From Oscillospiraceae bacterium (GTDB lineage Bacteria; Bacillota; Clostridia; Oscillospirales; Oscillospiraceae): 64,000 bases of DNA. The translations under genes were made by a program, and so were the position numbers. Below the pieces are notes generated by a model, which saw only the letters and a list, made by a program, of their open reading frames with translations, was not told where the DNA came from and ran no database searches. The DNA lies in the NCBI GenBank assembly GCA_015068155.1, contig SVLC01000001.1, positions 21,850-85,849 of the forward strand, in the 5' to 3' direction. Of the stretch, positions 35,493 through 44,602 are shown in pieces; position 1 is the first letter of the stretch, and the number at the start of each line of letters is the position of its first letter.

Positions 35493-35854
35493 ACGCATAT
35501 CAGCTCCTTCTCTACCGCTTCCGCAGCCTCGTGGCGGATCGTATTCATCCGCTGCACCCACTCCAATTGGTTGGCTGCTTTCAATTCCTCTGTGATGCAA
35601 TTGCGGCGTTTCAACTGTTCTACAAGCCGGTCAAACATTTCCGTTGTGGATTTGTCCACTTCCTCAAGATGGGCATTTAGGGTGTCACACAGCAGCATGA
35701 CCGTGTAGAGTACCCTTTTATTTGTCTGCAGGTACTTACGCCGCCGCTCACCCCAAGAGCCGATCTTTGGACTCTCTGGTGCCTCCATATCAGGCAGTAG
35801 ATAATCACCCACTTGCTGATAAGAGCCATCCATTCGTTCATATGTTGATTTCAT
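35489..35854 (-). CDS. tnpV: Second TnpV-family protein
   Basis: 121 residues. The same pattern as the tnpV at 9.0 kb: GDYLLPDMEAPE, GSWGERRRKYLQTNKRVLY, a middle helix, CITEELKAANQLEWVQRMNTIRHEA. It is a marker of Clostridia serine-recombinase elements, but no recombinase gene accompanies it here, so it may be a leftover of a partly deleted element. GGAGG ahead of the ATG at 35854. Confidence 0.8.
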   Translation of the reverse strand: MKSTYERMDGSYQQVGDYLLPDMEAPESPKIGSWGERRRKYLQTNKRVLYTVMLLCDTLNAHLEEVDKSTTEMFDRLVEQLKRRNCITEELKAANQLEWVQRMNTIRHEAAEAVEKELICV

Positions 35855-35905
35855 AAGCAACACCTCCTTTGCTGGCTTTATCATAGCAAAGAAGGCATTA
35901 CGAGT

Positions 35906-35971
35906 CGAATCTGCGAGCGCAGATTCAAATAAGAAAAGCTGACAGGGATTGCACACCTGTCAGCTTTTCTT
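35906..35971. terminator. Two hairpins upstream of the second tnpV group
   Basis: GAATCTGCG / CGCAGATTC at 35906-35926 and a 16-bp stem AAGAAAAGCTGACAGG with its complement at 35931-35971, flanked by A- and T-rich ends. The second is probably a bidirectional terminator for DUF3841 and marks the limit of the tnpV group. Confidence 0.65.
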
Positions 35972-35999
35972 GTTCGCAAACATGACTGCGCATGCTACC

Positions 36000-36026
36000 A
36001 AATCGTGATTTACTAAATCGTGATTT
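36000..36026. repeat. Two tandem 12-bp palindromic boxes
   Basis: AAATCGTGATTT occurs twice (36000-36011 and 36015-36026), each box a palindrome of AAATC/GATTT, with CCA/TGG extending the pair. It could be a binding site for a regulator or recombinase; nothing shows which. Confidence 0.5.
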
Positions 36027-36040
36027 GGTAAAACTACATC

Positions 36041-36101
36041 ATTTTACGCAATCAGCATGGCTGCATAGCAGATTTTCGCATGGTGATTATAGCCAGCTGA
36101 C
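36041..36101. repeat. Copy 1 (partial) of a three-copy intergenic repeat
   Basis: Shares GCAATCAGCATGG, CATAGCAGATTTT and GGTGATTATAG with the copies at 36.8 and 48.4 kb. On the minus strand it could encode the peptide end YNHHAKICYAAMLIA followed by a stop. It lacks the AAACTCCC-type hairpin of the other two. Confidence 0.75.
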
Positions 36102-36142
36102 AGACGCCCTTTTTCACGAGAGGGTCATTCGTTCATCCACTT

Positions 36143-36706
36143 TCATTTTGCAATAAAATGTTCTACTTTTTTGACCTGCGCCATATCAATTTTCCAAAGT
36201 GTTGCCTGAATGCTTCTCTTTTCCGGTTCGGGATCCCAGTTAGGGGTGTAGTGTGACAAATCGAAAATACGCGCCCAAGATGATTCTACATCACCCTGTT
36301 TTGGATATGGGTTTTGCTCATAAAACCGTTCCCATTCGTTTTCATCATTTGCCACATACTGATTCATCAGCACCGTGTGCCATTTTTCAAAATCAGAAAG
36401 TAAGCAAGTATTGACATCTGCTTCGAAGGTAATCTGCACTAAGGGCGTGCCTCGTTTAGCATATCCGCTCAATCGCAGATCTCTGCGTTTCCGTTTTCCT
36501 TCCCATTGATACCACGCCCATATAGGATAATTAATGCCTTCCGGAGGCTGTCCAATTCGAATCCGCATTTGGTTAGAAAGCCAATCATACGCAAAACGCA
36601 GATCATCTCCGCAAAAGAGATAATTCTCGTTTGCAACCAGCACTCCGGTTTTTTCAAGCGCTTGGTAGGCATCTTCATGCTGAATTGTCCAAAGCAATTG
36701 CTTCAT
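36143..36706 (-). CDS. DUF3841 protein
   Basis: 187 residues, no membrane helix. Family-like features: MKQLLWTIQHEDAYQALEKTGVL, YDWLSNQM, YPIWAWYQWEGKRKR, and LVQITFEADVNTCLLSDFEKWH, split here. DUF3841 proteins are small cytosolic proteins of unknown function. It has its own promoter and is bounded by repeat copies 1 and 2. Confidence 0.75.
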   Translation of the reverse strand: MKQLLWTIQHEDAYQALEKTGVLVANENYLFCGDDLRFAYDWLSNQMRIRIGQPPEGINYPIWAWYQWEGKRKRRDLRLSGYAKRGTPLVQITFEADVNTCLLSDFEKWHTVLMNQYVANDENEWERFYEQNPYPKQGDVESSWARIFDLSHYTPNWDPEPEKRSIQATLWKIDMAQVKKVEHFIAK

Positions 36707-36749
36707 CTTACACCTCCGTCCGTGTCATTTTATCAAATCTATTATGATA

Positions 36750-36778
36750 ATAGTACAATAATCTCTACATAATTGCAA
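36750..36778 (-). promoter_or_regulatory. Promoter of the DUF3841 gene
   Basis: Minus strand TTGCAA (36773-36778), 17-bp spacer, TACTAT (36750-36755). Confidence 0.65.
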
Positions 36779-36786
36779 CAGGAAAA

Positions 36787-36813
36787 CACCCCGACTCGGA
36801 ATGAGTCGGGGTG
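36787..36813. terminator. Terminator hairpin downstream of the TIR/SPFH operon
   Basis: Stem CACCCCGACTC / GAGTCGGGGTG with TTTTCC on the minus side. The gap 36707-37043 otherwise holds the DUF3841 promoter and repeat copy 2. Confidence 0.7.
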
Positions 36814-36820
36814 GATAAAA

Positions 36821-36934
36821 CTTGTCTATTTTACGCAATCAGCATGGCATTATAGCAGATTTTGGTATGGTGGTTATAGTCGGCGAACAGAAACTCCCCT
36901 AGTGTCCGCCAGAGGGAGTTTGTTTGCGCATCAA
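36821..36934. repeat. Copy 2 of the three-copy intergenic repeat
   Basis: 114 bp, about 85% identical to 48372-48484 in the same orientation, including an identical 30-base tract around an AAACTCCC/GGGAGTTT hairpin and ending GCGCATCAA. On the minus strand an open frame ends NSLWRTLGEF, DYNHHTKI, AMLIA and stop. Confidence 0.85.
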
Positions 36935-37043
36935 CCGTTCTTATAGAACCGAATAGAAAGAAGATGTCCTGGGATGCGTCGAATACTCGCCCTAGGACAT
37001 AATCGGTTTTCAGTTTTCCAGGAACAGTTTCCCGTTCCGACCA

Positions 37044-37745
37044 TTATTTCAGTGCCTTACATTTAGCATTTCGCTCTGCAAGCAGGTTCGCTGCCTTATG
37101 CTGCAATTGTCCAGCCAGCTCCACATCATTACTATCTAATGCCTCACCGCACGCAATTACCGTTGCAAACAAACTTTCTTCCAGTTTGCAAAGCGACGGG
37201 TCACTCATTGGATCAGAAAAGCGAATATCTTCCGCCAGCTTCTGCAGTTTGGCTTTCAGCTCAGGATCACTACATTTTTGACACAACATCTGTGCATCTG
37301 CCTGCAGCAGCGCAATGTAACGGGTCTTCTTCTCCACCTTTTCGCCAACCTGGGTAATAGCCGTCTTGGACGCAAAGCACGAAAGCATAAACACTGCATA
37401 TACGCCCATCAACAGGATTTGGATAACAAAGGGCAACGCCCATCCCAAATCATACTCAAGCAACATGAAGATCACAGACAGCACCATTTCAACCACAACA
37501 TAGATTGCGCAATGGTACATGATAGGATATCCGAACAGCCAATCTCTCAGGATCATTCCCGACTTTCCAAGATAAACAAAGGTCAATACCGTCATCCCAA
37601 ACGCCAGTAGCACGAATGCATAGCTGATCCAGAAAGGTGCTTCATGATCTGCAAATCCAGCAATAGCAAACAGTACAATGTTGTACATTGCCAGCAGGAT
37701 TACGCCAATACCTATAAACTGTTTTGCAGTCTTACGCATAGTCAT
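37044..37745 (-). CDS. Small multi-spanning membrane protein of the TIR/SPFH operon
   Basis: 233 residues. Four hydrophobic helices (roughly residues 9-31, 39-58, 74-97, 102-123) are followed by a soluble, helical, cysteine-containing C-terminal half (LQADAQMLCQKCSDPELKAKLQKLAEDI in pieces). I recognise no family. It is 8 bases after the SPFH gene, the last gene of a four-gene unit, and probably a membrane partner of that system. Confidence 0.7.
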   Translation of the reverse strand: MTMRKTAKQFIGIGVILLAMYNIVLFAIAGFADHEAPFWISYAFVLLAFGMTVLTFVYLGKSGMILRDWLFGYPIMYHCAIYVVVEMVLSVIFMLLEYDLGWALPFVIQILLMGVYAVFMLSCFASKTAITQVGEKVEKKTRYIALLQADAQMLCQKCSDPELKAKLQKLAEDIRFSDPMSDPSLCKLEESLFATVIACGEALDSNDVELAGQLQHKAANLLAERNAKCKALK

Positions 37746-37753
37746 TTCCTCCG

Positions 37754-39550
37754 TTACTCAGGCCGCTTCGCGCCGCATTCAGGGCAGCACTTGCCGGTAT
37801 TACCCTTCTGACCGCAGGCGCAGTCCCAACTGGTACGCTTGGGAGCGCCGCATTCCTCACAGAATTTGCCCTTGTTTCCCCTATGGCCGCAAGCACAATC
37901 CCATGCTTCCGGCTTGGGTTTGCCGCAACTCATGCAGAATTTTCCGGTGTTCCCCTGTTCGCCGCATTCGCAGGTCCATGTGTTGGCTGCCGGTGCTGCA
38001 GCAGGCGCTGCAGGTGCAGCGGTATTCTGCTGTCCAAAGCCGGCAAATTCCATTTTATCAAACACAGTGCTGGCCATTTTCATACCTGCCGCCATACCCA
38101 GCATATCAGTCATGAAATTACCGCCGCCGTTGCCGCCATTACCGCCGCTGCCAGCATTGCTGCCCAACTGGCCGATACCGGCTGCATAGGCCTTCTGTAC
38201 ATCGGCTTCCAGCACATCCTTCTGACTGTAACCCTTTGCCTGCATGACCTCCGCCTCTGCTAAACCCTGCGCACGGGTAGCTTCTGCCTTGCCCTGGGCC
38301 TTGATAGCTTCCAACTGTGCATCGGTCTGCGCCTGGATGATCTTTCTTCTCTGCTCTGCGGCAGCTTTTTCAGCCAGGATTTCTTCTTCCCGAACGCCAA
38401 CATAGGATGCCACACGCATCTCACGCAGCTTCTTGAAATTGGGATCATCCTCCGGCAGAGAAATGTATGTAATGTTAAACATGGGGATCGTAACGCCATA
38501 CTCTTCCAGTTTGGGTGCGATCCGCTGACGCAGAGCCTCCGAGAGCATGCTCATGTGCTCATCAATGGCCATAATATCGATCTGTTGTTGCTTGATTGTT
38601 CCGGCCAAATAGCTCTTGATCTCAGTCATAATAGGGGCGCGGAAGAAGTTCTGCAAACTTCTCTGTGCCGTCTGCTCCATGCGCACCTGGCCGTTTTCCA
38701 CAATTGCTTTTGTGGACAGCACATCCTTGTTGGTCAAGCCACTGGTGGTGCCCACCAGTTTAACCAGCAAACGACGAGCATCGGACACCTGCAGGCTCAT
38801 CTCACCGGATGCACCGATATCGAGGGGGATATTGGTGGCAGGATCGATGAAACGCACGCGGGAATCCGTCCCCCACTTCAGACCCATCTGCACGGTCTTG
38901 TTAATGAAGTAGACCTCAGCATGGAAGGGGGTCTGAGAACCTTCGGGAATCTTGTAAATTTGCTTCAAAACAGGGATGTTCTGGGTTTCCAAGGTGTGGC
39001 GACCCGGGCCGAACAGGTCCAGTGCCTGACCGTTCATGAAGAATACGGCCTCCTGGGATTCATGAACGATCAATTGAGAGCCGAAATTGAAATCCTCAAT
39101 GGGGTGCTTCCAGACGAAGGTGGAATTATCACCTTCGTACTGGATCACGCTAACACCAGTAGTAGATACCAGCTTGGCTTTCTTCAGCGCCAGCTGCACA
39201 TCGATCATCTTGTCGCAAAGCGGGCACTGATGGACCGTTTCATTCTCTTCTACTTCCACCGCGCACGCGCACTGGGGGCAATTAATGGGGATCAAGGGTG
39301 CTTTGGCTTGCCGTTTTCTTTGGGCATCCTGAATGCTGTGACCGCAAACCGGGCACTTGGCATCCTTGCCCTTGGATTGGTCATAGAAGAAGGTGTTACC
39401 GCAATCCGGGCAGACCCGGGCGACCATTTTATCCTTTTTCACATCGATGTCCCGGCCGCAGTTACAGCGGATGGTTTTCTTTGCAAACAAGGAATTGGAT
39501 GCTTTGTGAACCATGCCGCAGCTGGGACACGCAATTACAAATTTTGCCAT
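37754..39550 (-). CDS. SPFH-domain protein with N- and C-terminal zinc ribbons (YdjI/virion-core-like)
   Basis: 598 residues. At the N-terminus four CxxC-type knuckle pairs (CPSC, CPDC/CPVC, CPQC/CPLC) span about residues 8-115. An SPFH-like domain follows (about 130-380: FGSQLIVHESQEAVFFMNGQ in pieces, GPGRHTLETQNIPVL, GASGEMSLQVSDARRLL), then an Ala/Glu/Gln coiled coil (about 395-455), a Gly-rich linker, and three copies of a WxCxCGxxGNTGKFCxxCG ribbon at the end. SPFH proteins scaffold membrane microdomains or assemble into rings. It sits 14 bases downstream of the TIR receptor-like gene. Confidence 0.85.
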   Translation of the reverse strand: MAKFVIACPSCGMVHKASNSLFAKKTIRCNCGRDIDVKKDKMVARVCPDCGNTFFYDQSKGKDAKCPVCGHSIQDAQRKRQAKAPLIPINCPQCACAVEVEENETVHQCPLCDKMIDVQLALKKAKLVSTTGVSVIQYEGDNSTFVWKHPIEDFNFGSQLIVHESQEAVFFMNGQALDLFGPGRHTLETQNIPVLKQIYKIPEGSQTPFHAEVYFINKTVQMGLKWGTDSRVRFIDPATNIPLDIGASGEMSLQVSDARRLLVKLVGTTSGLTNKDVLSTKAIVENGQVRMEQTAQRSLQNFFRAPIMTEIKSYLAGTIKQQQIDIMAIDEHMSMLSEALRQRIAPKLEEYGVTIPMFNITYISLPEDDPNFKKLREMRVASYVGVREEEILAEKAAAEQRRKIIQAQTDAQLEAIKAQGKAEATRAQGLAEAEVMQAKGYSQKDVLEADVQKAYAAGIGQLGSNAGSGGNGGNGGGNFMTDMLGMAAGMKMASTVFDKMEFAGFGQQNTAAPAAPAAAPAANTWTCECGEQGNTGKFCMSCGKPKPEAWDCACGHRGNKGKFCEECGAPKRTSWDCACGQKGNTGKCCPECGAKRPE

Positions 39551-39564
39551 AATGTTTCTCCTTC

Positions 39565-42500
39565 TTACTCGAACGTGATATTTTCACCGTAACCATAGCG
39601 TTTGCCGTAGTTGGAACTTGCGCTGACGGTTCCGGTAGCCGTGACATCCATAACGGAAGAGTTTGCGGAGTCTGTGACAATGTAACCAAACAAGCCGCCG
39701 GCATATTTATTGGCAGTTACATTGCCGGAGTTGGTCATCTTATTGGCATAGAAGGTAGTATTTCGGCTGCTGCTATAGGTATTTTCAACATATACATAGC
39801 CAATCAAGCCACCTGCATAGCTTCCGCTGGCGGTAACCTTGCCGGAGTTCTTCAGTTCCGATAAGGTAATTGTATAATTGGAGCTACCATTACTCTTGCT
39901 GTTTAGTGCGCCGAAAATGCCACCTACATAACTGCTGCCGGAAATATTGGCTTGATTTTCCAGTTTGGTCATTTCAAATGTTCCGGTCGCATCGGTATAG
40001 CCCATGATGCCGCCTACATATCTGCCGCCGCCCTTATAGGTGATCGCTACGGTATTGATACAGTTATTCGCCAAATAACCCCGTCCGACATAACCGCCTA
40101 CATAAGCATACTTCACACTGTCTGCGGTAACATAGCCGGTAGCGGTGATGGTGGAACCTGCGTTACTGCAGCCATTGATCCCAATATGGCTCAATTGTCC
40201 GGCAATAGCGCCTACATATGCCTCACCTTCAACAATAGATGCATTGATACAATCTGTGATGGTGGATCTGTTGTCATCGCTATAACCATAGCCGAAAATG
40301 CCGCCTACGTACTGCTTGCCCGTGATGGATCCGGTATTGCTCAGCTGGCTGACACTCAGCAAGGTATTTTTGGATGTACTATAGGTGTTTTCTGCCAACA
40401 CATAGCCTGCAATACCACCCACATAGCTGCCGCTCGCAGTAATTGCGCCGGTGTTCTTCATATTGCTCAATGTCAATGCGTGCACGGTAGATGTATCACT
40501 GCCGCCATCGCTTGCGCCAAAAATACCACCTACATAATCGCTGCCGGAGATGTCAGCCGTGTTTTCCAGGTTCTTCATTTCATAGGTAGCAGAAGCATAT
40601 GTATAGCCCATGATACCGCCTACATATCTGCCGCCGTCCTTGTAGGAAATCGCTACGGTATTGGTGCAATCGTTGATCCGATAGCCATAGCCAACATATC
40701 CGCCCACATACGCGTACTTTTCGCCATCCACGGCCACATAACCCGTAGCCGTGATTGCGGAACCTGCATTGGAACAGCTGTTAACAACAATATTCTTCAG
40801 CTGGCCTGCAATTGCACCTACATAAGTTTCGGCAGTAATCACAGATGTATTGATGCAGTCTGTGATGGTAGATCCGGTATCATCGCTATAACCGTAGCCG
40901 AAAATGCCGCCTACGTACTGCTTGCCCGTGATGGATCCGGTATTGCTCAGCTGGCTGACACTCAGTAAGGTATTTTTGGATGTACTATAGGTGTTTTCTG
41001 CCAACACATAGCCTGCAATACCACCCACATAGCTGCCGCTCGCAGTAATTGCGCCGGTGTTCTTCATATTGCTCAATGTCAATGCGTGCACGGTAGATGT
41101 ATCACTGCCGCCATCGCTTGCGCCAAAAATACCACCTACATAATCGCTGCCGGAGATGTCAGCCGTGTTTTCCAGGTTCTTCATTTCATAGGTAGCAGAA
41201 GCATATGTATAGCCCATGATACCGCCTACATATCTGCCGCCGTCCTTGTAGGAAATCGCTACGGTATTGGTGCAATCGTTGATCCGATAGCCATAGCCAA
41301 CATATCCGCCCACATACGCGTACTTTTCGCCATCCACGGCCACATAACCCGTAGCCGTGATTGCGGAACCTGCATTGGAACAGCTGTTAACAACAATATT
41401 CTTCAGCTGGCCTGCAATTGCACCTACATAGGCTTCCGCCGTGATCGCAGATACATTGGAGCAATCAACCATAGCGCCTGTATTAACATCACAGTATCCG
41501 CAACCGAAAATACCACCCACATATTGCTTGCCGTTTACTGTGCCATTGTTTACCAGGCTGTTCACTTGCAGTGTGGTATTACGGGAGGAGCTGTATGTGT
41601 TTTCTGCATATACATATCCCACAATGCCGCCCGCATAGTTGCCCTCCGCCTTAATTGCGCCCGTATTTTTCAGCGTCTTTAGCGTTAAAATGTAGTCTGT
41701 ACTCTTATCTGTCTTGTTGTTTACAAAACCAAACACGCCGCCGACATTTTCATTACCGGTCACATTGGCCTCATTTTCCAGGTCGGCGATCTCATAGGTG
41801 CCGCCACGGTTCACCAAACCGGCGATGCCGCCTACATTGGTGCAGGTTTCCGCCGTCACGGTGCCGCCGGTAACCACATCGCTGGCATTGCCCTTCAGGG
41901 TGCCACAAAGAATGCCCACATTCTCGTTTCTGCCGGTAACCGTCACACTGGCATTTTCAAACACCAGATCGGTGACCGTGCCCCCCAAAGTGGCAAAGAA
42001 GCCTATGTTACCGGTATCTGCGTGGATGGTCAGGTTTTGGATGGCGCAGCCGTTGCCTACCAGGGTACCGGTAAAGCCTTCGATGGGCGTCCAGGCAATG
42101 CCTGCCAGGTCAATATCATTGGTCAGCAGGAACTTTTCTTCGGAATTGGCCAGCTGATACAGATCGTCCGGATTGCGCAGAGGAATGTACACTTCGGTAT
42201 AGTTCTGTACGAATGCTTCAGACTTGGGAGATGTCAAATAATCTTCTCCGTCACCCAAGACCCGAATAGCGATGTTCGCGCTGCCGCTTTGATCATAGAA
42301 CCGCATCACATTCAGAGATGTTGCATCGGCATCAAAAGTGTCATACAGCACACCATTGACATATACTTCATAGCCCACAGCACCGTCAATGCTGTTCCAG
42401 CTCAATAATCCATCTGTCACAGTGATGTTCACCGCATTGGACAGCACCGTATAGTACCACTCTCCGGACTTTGCCGAACTGACCGTATTGTTTCCGTCGG

Positions 42501-44565
42501 TTCCGTGGGCCGTTACGGCTACCGTGTGTTCGCCGACACGGTTGACTTCCATAAGATCAAAGGTAGTTCCCTCGACCGTAGTGAACAGCTTGCCGTCAAT
42601 ATAAATATCATATTTCGTTGTTTCTTCGGACTCTTCAATGGTGATCACGCTTCCGGTACGCTCCAGAATCGCCACCTGCTCCAGTTTCGTAACCGTAATA
42701 CTCTTGGAATATTCCGAATCATTGACGCAGGGATCCTTACTGATCGCCTTTGCCCGAATGGTGTATTCCCCTGCCATGTACTCATCGCCGAGCTTCAAAG
42801 AAGCCATGCCGTTGGAAAGGTTTTTCCCCTCCAAAGTCAACATGTCTCCATTGATCTCCACCTGGAGTTGCCCCACATATTCTGCACCGAATTGGGCAAA
42901 TACCTCGCCATCCTTCACAGCGAGTACAGGCTGCTGCAGATCGATGGGCATGACCTCCACCGTTGCGGTTGCGGTTTTTCCCTTATAGGAGACCGTAATA
43001 TCGTGCTTGCCCAGCTTGGTGGAATCAAAGCCATCAATGGTGACCTCACTGAGGTCGACCGTTTTCCAGCCGCCTATGAGGAAATTACCTTCAACCGTAA
43101 AGCTCATGGCTTCTTCCGTATCCCGGTAAGAAACTTCCACGCCGCCTTCCGGCAGGATCACCCGCAGCTCCTGCATGGGATTAATATAGACAACCGCACC
43201 GGCAGCCGCTGCCAGCAGAAGTACGATGACCATTGCAACCTTTAAGAAACGCTTTCTAGCCGCCGCCTTCTTAGCCTTTCGAATCCGCTTGGCTTCTTCA
43301 GACTTTTCATATGCTTTTCTGCGTTCCTCTTCGGCAATTCGCTTTTGTTCGGCTTCCCGGCGGGCAGCTTCTTCCCGCATCTGCTTAAGCCGGATGGAAT
43401 CCGCATGGGAGATGCCGCAATTGGGATTGTGGCAAGCATCGTGAGTATTCTTCGCGCCGCACTCCGTGCATATCCACAGACTCTTTTGGTAAGCCTTGTC
43501 GGAAGAGATATAGCTAATAGATTCATTGACCTTGCCTTGCTTCAGAATCAGAACTTCCGCGGCGAAATCAGGCTCACAGTCCAATGCGTCACAAACCCTC
43601 CCCACATTTTCCTTGGTAGCATACTTCTCTGCCAGCAGATTCATGTTGCCGGCTTTTTTCGCCTGGGGCGCAGCTCCCATTTTCCGCTTGACAATGTCGT
43701 AAACACGCTCGGTCAGATTGAAATCGTCGCCATCCAGAGCCTGCATCTGGCTCAGGCCTACGGGCAGCGCCTCTTCGGGCTTGCACTTGATGCACACGGG
43801 TACCAGACTCTTGCTCATATCCTGTTCAGCCAGCAGCAGGAAACGCTTCCATTCGTTTTTGACCCAAACCGCCTCGAAGTATTCCCGGCAGCTGCCCAGC
43901 AGCACCATCACCTTGGAGGATGTTAAAGCCGCAAAGATATAGGGCTCGTACATGTGACCGGCCTTGTCCATCAGGGTTTCTTCCGCGAAGAAGACTTTAA
44001 GGCCCTTGTCGGTGAGGAAATAGTAAAGACGGCGGGCATAGTCGCTGTCCACGGTGGCTCTGCCGTTATCACCGGTCTTCTTGTAGCTGATGAACACATC
44101 GTAGGGTGCTTCCTGATCCACGATCTTCAGGAAGCGGGCAGAGATCCGGTCGATCTCCCGGGCCAAACCCTCGTAGGTAGCCTTCGCCTGGGGAGCCGCG
44201 TGACGGATGGCTGCCAGATAATTCTTGTCCTCCAGAATGGAGGTACGGTTGATACGGTTGCAGGTAGGCATTTTTTTGCCCCGCAGAGGGTCTACCACAA
44301 ATGCCACGCCATAGCGGCACATGGCAGCGCTCCAATGGGCTTCTGCCTGGGTGTTATCCTGGGCTACGATCTGCTCGTAGAACTTCAGGGCTTCGTCAAA
44401 GTCCTTCCGGTCCCAGGCATCGTCCGCCTTGCTGAACAGGTCCTTGAACCTGGCCCGGTCCGGGCCCAGGTCGATGGGGTTTCCGCAGTATTCGCAGAAC
44501 CAACTGCCCGACAGCGATTCCACCTCATTGTGACCGCCGCAGGTTTTACAAATTATCTTTTCCAT
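39565..44565 (-). CDS. Membrane TIR protein with zinc ribbons and a long GLUG-repeat ectodomain
   Basis: 1666 residues from the ATG at 44565; the frame stays open upstream but without homology or ribosome site. Order: zinc ribbon C6-C9/C24-C27; helical TPR-like region; TIR domain about 153-295 (APYDVFISYKKTG, KVFFAEETL, and MYEPYIFAAL with Glu207 as the likely NADase residue); second zinc ribbon 366-383; charged coiled coil 392-438; one membrane helix about 443-461 preceded by KKAAARKR. The extracellular part has Ig-like strands followed by many GLUG-like repeats (YVGGIxG). Positive-inside places TIR in the cytosol and repeats outside. Upstream neighbour is a soluble paralogue. Confidence 0.88.
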   Translation of the reverse strand: MEKIICKTCGGHNEVESLSGSWFCEYCGNPIDLGPDRARFKDLFSKADDAWDRKDFDEALKFYEQIVAQDNTQAEAHWSAAMCRYGVAFVVDPLRGKKMPTCNRINRTSILEDKNYLAAIRHAAPQAKATYEGLAREIDRISARFLKIVDQEAPYDVFISYKKTGDNGRATVDSDYARRLYYFLTDKGLKVFFAEETLMDKAGHMYEPYIFAALTSSKVMVLLGSCREYFEAVWVKNEWKRFLLLAEQDMSKSLVPVCIKCKPEEALPVGLSQMQALDGDDFNLTERVYDIVKRKMGAAPQAKKAGNMNLLAEKYATKENVGRVCDALDCEPDFAAEVLILKQGKVNESISYISSDKAYQKSLWICTECGAKNTHDACHNPNCGISHADSIRLKQMREEAARREAEQKRIAEEERRKAYEKSEEAKRIRKAKKAAARKRFLKVAMVIVLLLAAAAGAVVYINPMQELRVILPEGGVEVSYRDTEEAMSFTVEGNFLIGGWKTVDLSEVTIDGFDSTKLGKHDITVSYKGKTATATVEVMPIDLQQPVLAVKDGEVFAQFGAEYVGQLQVEINGDMLTLEGKNLSNGMASLKLGDEYMAGEYTIRAKAISKDPCVNDSEYSKSITVTKLEQVAILERTGSVITIEESEETTKYDIYIDGKLFTTVEGTTFDLMEVNRVGEHTVAVTAHGTDGNNTVSSAKSGEWYYTVLSNAVNITVTDGLLSWNSIDGAVGYEVYVNGVLYDTFDADATSLNVMRFYDQSGSANIAIRVLGDGEDYLTSPKSEAFVQNYTEVYIPLRNPDDLYQLANSEEKFLLTNDIDLAGIAWTPIEGFTGTLVGNGCAIQNLTIHADTGNIGFFATLGGTVTDLVFENASVTVTGRNENVGILCGTLKGNASDVVTGGTVTAETCTNVGGIAGLVNRGGTYEIADLENEANVTGNENVGGVFGFVNNKTDKSTDYILTLKTLKNTGAIKAEGNYAGGIVGYVYAENTYSSSRNTTLQVNSLVNNGTVNGKQYVGGIFGCGYCDVNTGAMVDCSNVSAITAEAYVGAIAGQLKNIVVNSCSNAGSAITATGYVAVDGEKYAYVGGYVGYGYRINDCTNTVAISYKDGGRYVGGIMGYTYASATYEMKNLENTADISGSDYVGGIFGASDGGSDTSTVHALTLSNMKNTGAITASGSYVGGIAGYVLAENTYSTSKNTLLSVSQLSNTGSITGKQYVGGIFGYGYSDDTGSTITDCINTSVITAETYVGAIAGQLKNIVVNSCSNAGSAITATGYVAVDGEKYAYVGGYVGYGYRINDCTNTVAISYKDGGRYVGGIMGYTYASATYEMKNLENTADISGSDYVGGIFGASDGGSDTSTVHALTLSNMKNTGAITASGSYVGGIAGYVLAENTYSTSKNTLLSVSQLSNTGSITGKQYVGGIFGYGYSDDNRSTITDCINASIVEGEAYVGAIAGQLSHIGINGCSNAGSTITATGYVTADSVKYAYVGGYVGRGYLANNCINTVAITYKGGGRYVGGIMGYTDATGTFEMTKLENQANISGSSYVGGIFGALNSKSNGSSNYTITLSELKNSGKVTASGSYAGGLIGYVYVENTYSSSRNTTFYANKMTNSGNVTANKYAGGLFGYIVTDSANSSVMDVTATGTVSASSNYGKRYGYGENITFE
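40289..41430. repeat. Near-identical ~536-bp direct repeat inside the TIR ectodomain gene
   Basis: 40289-40824 recurs at 40895-41430 (offset 606 bp, 202 codons, in frame). I could find only one or two differences. More diverged copies of the same unit lie on both sides, so this is a recent unit duplication in an already repetitive ectodomain. Confidence 0.9.
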
Positions 44566-44602
44566 TTTTCCCTCTCTATGTACTATTTCTGTAGTGATAC
44601 AA

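Noticed and set aside
36041-36101. Repeat copy 1 as the end of a real gene encoding YNHHAKICYAAMLIA
   Set aside because: The frame is interrupted just upstream and no start or ribosome site is present; treated as repeat only.
39600-41700. Regular repeats considered as a CRISPR array or tandem satellite
   Set aside because: Repeat units keep a codon frame and encode GLUG-like protein repeats; there are no short uniform repeats with unique spacers.
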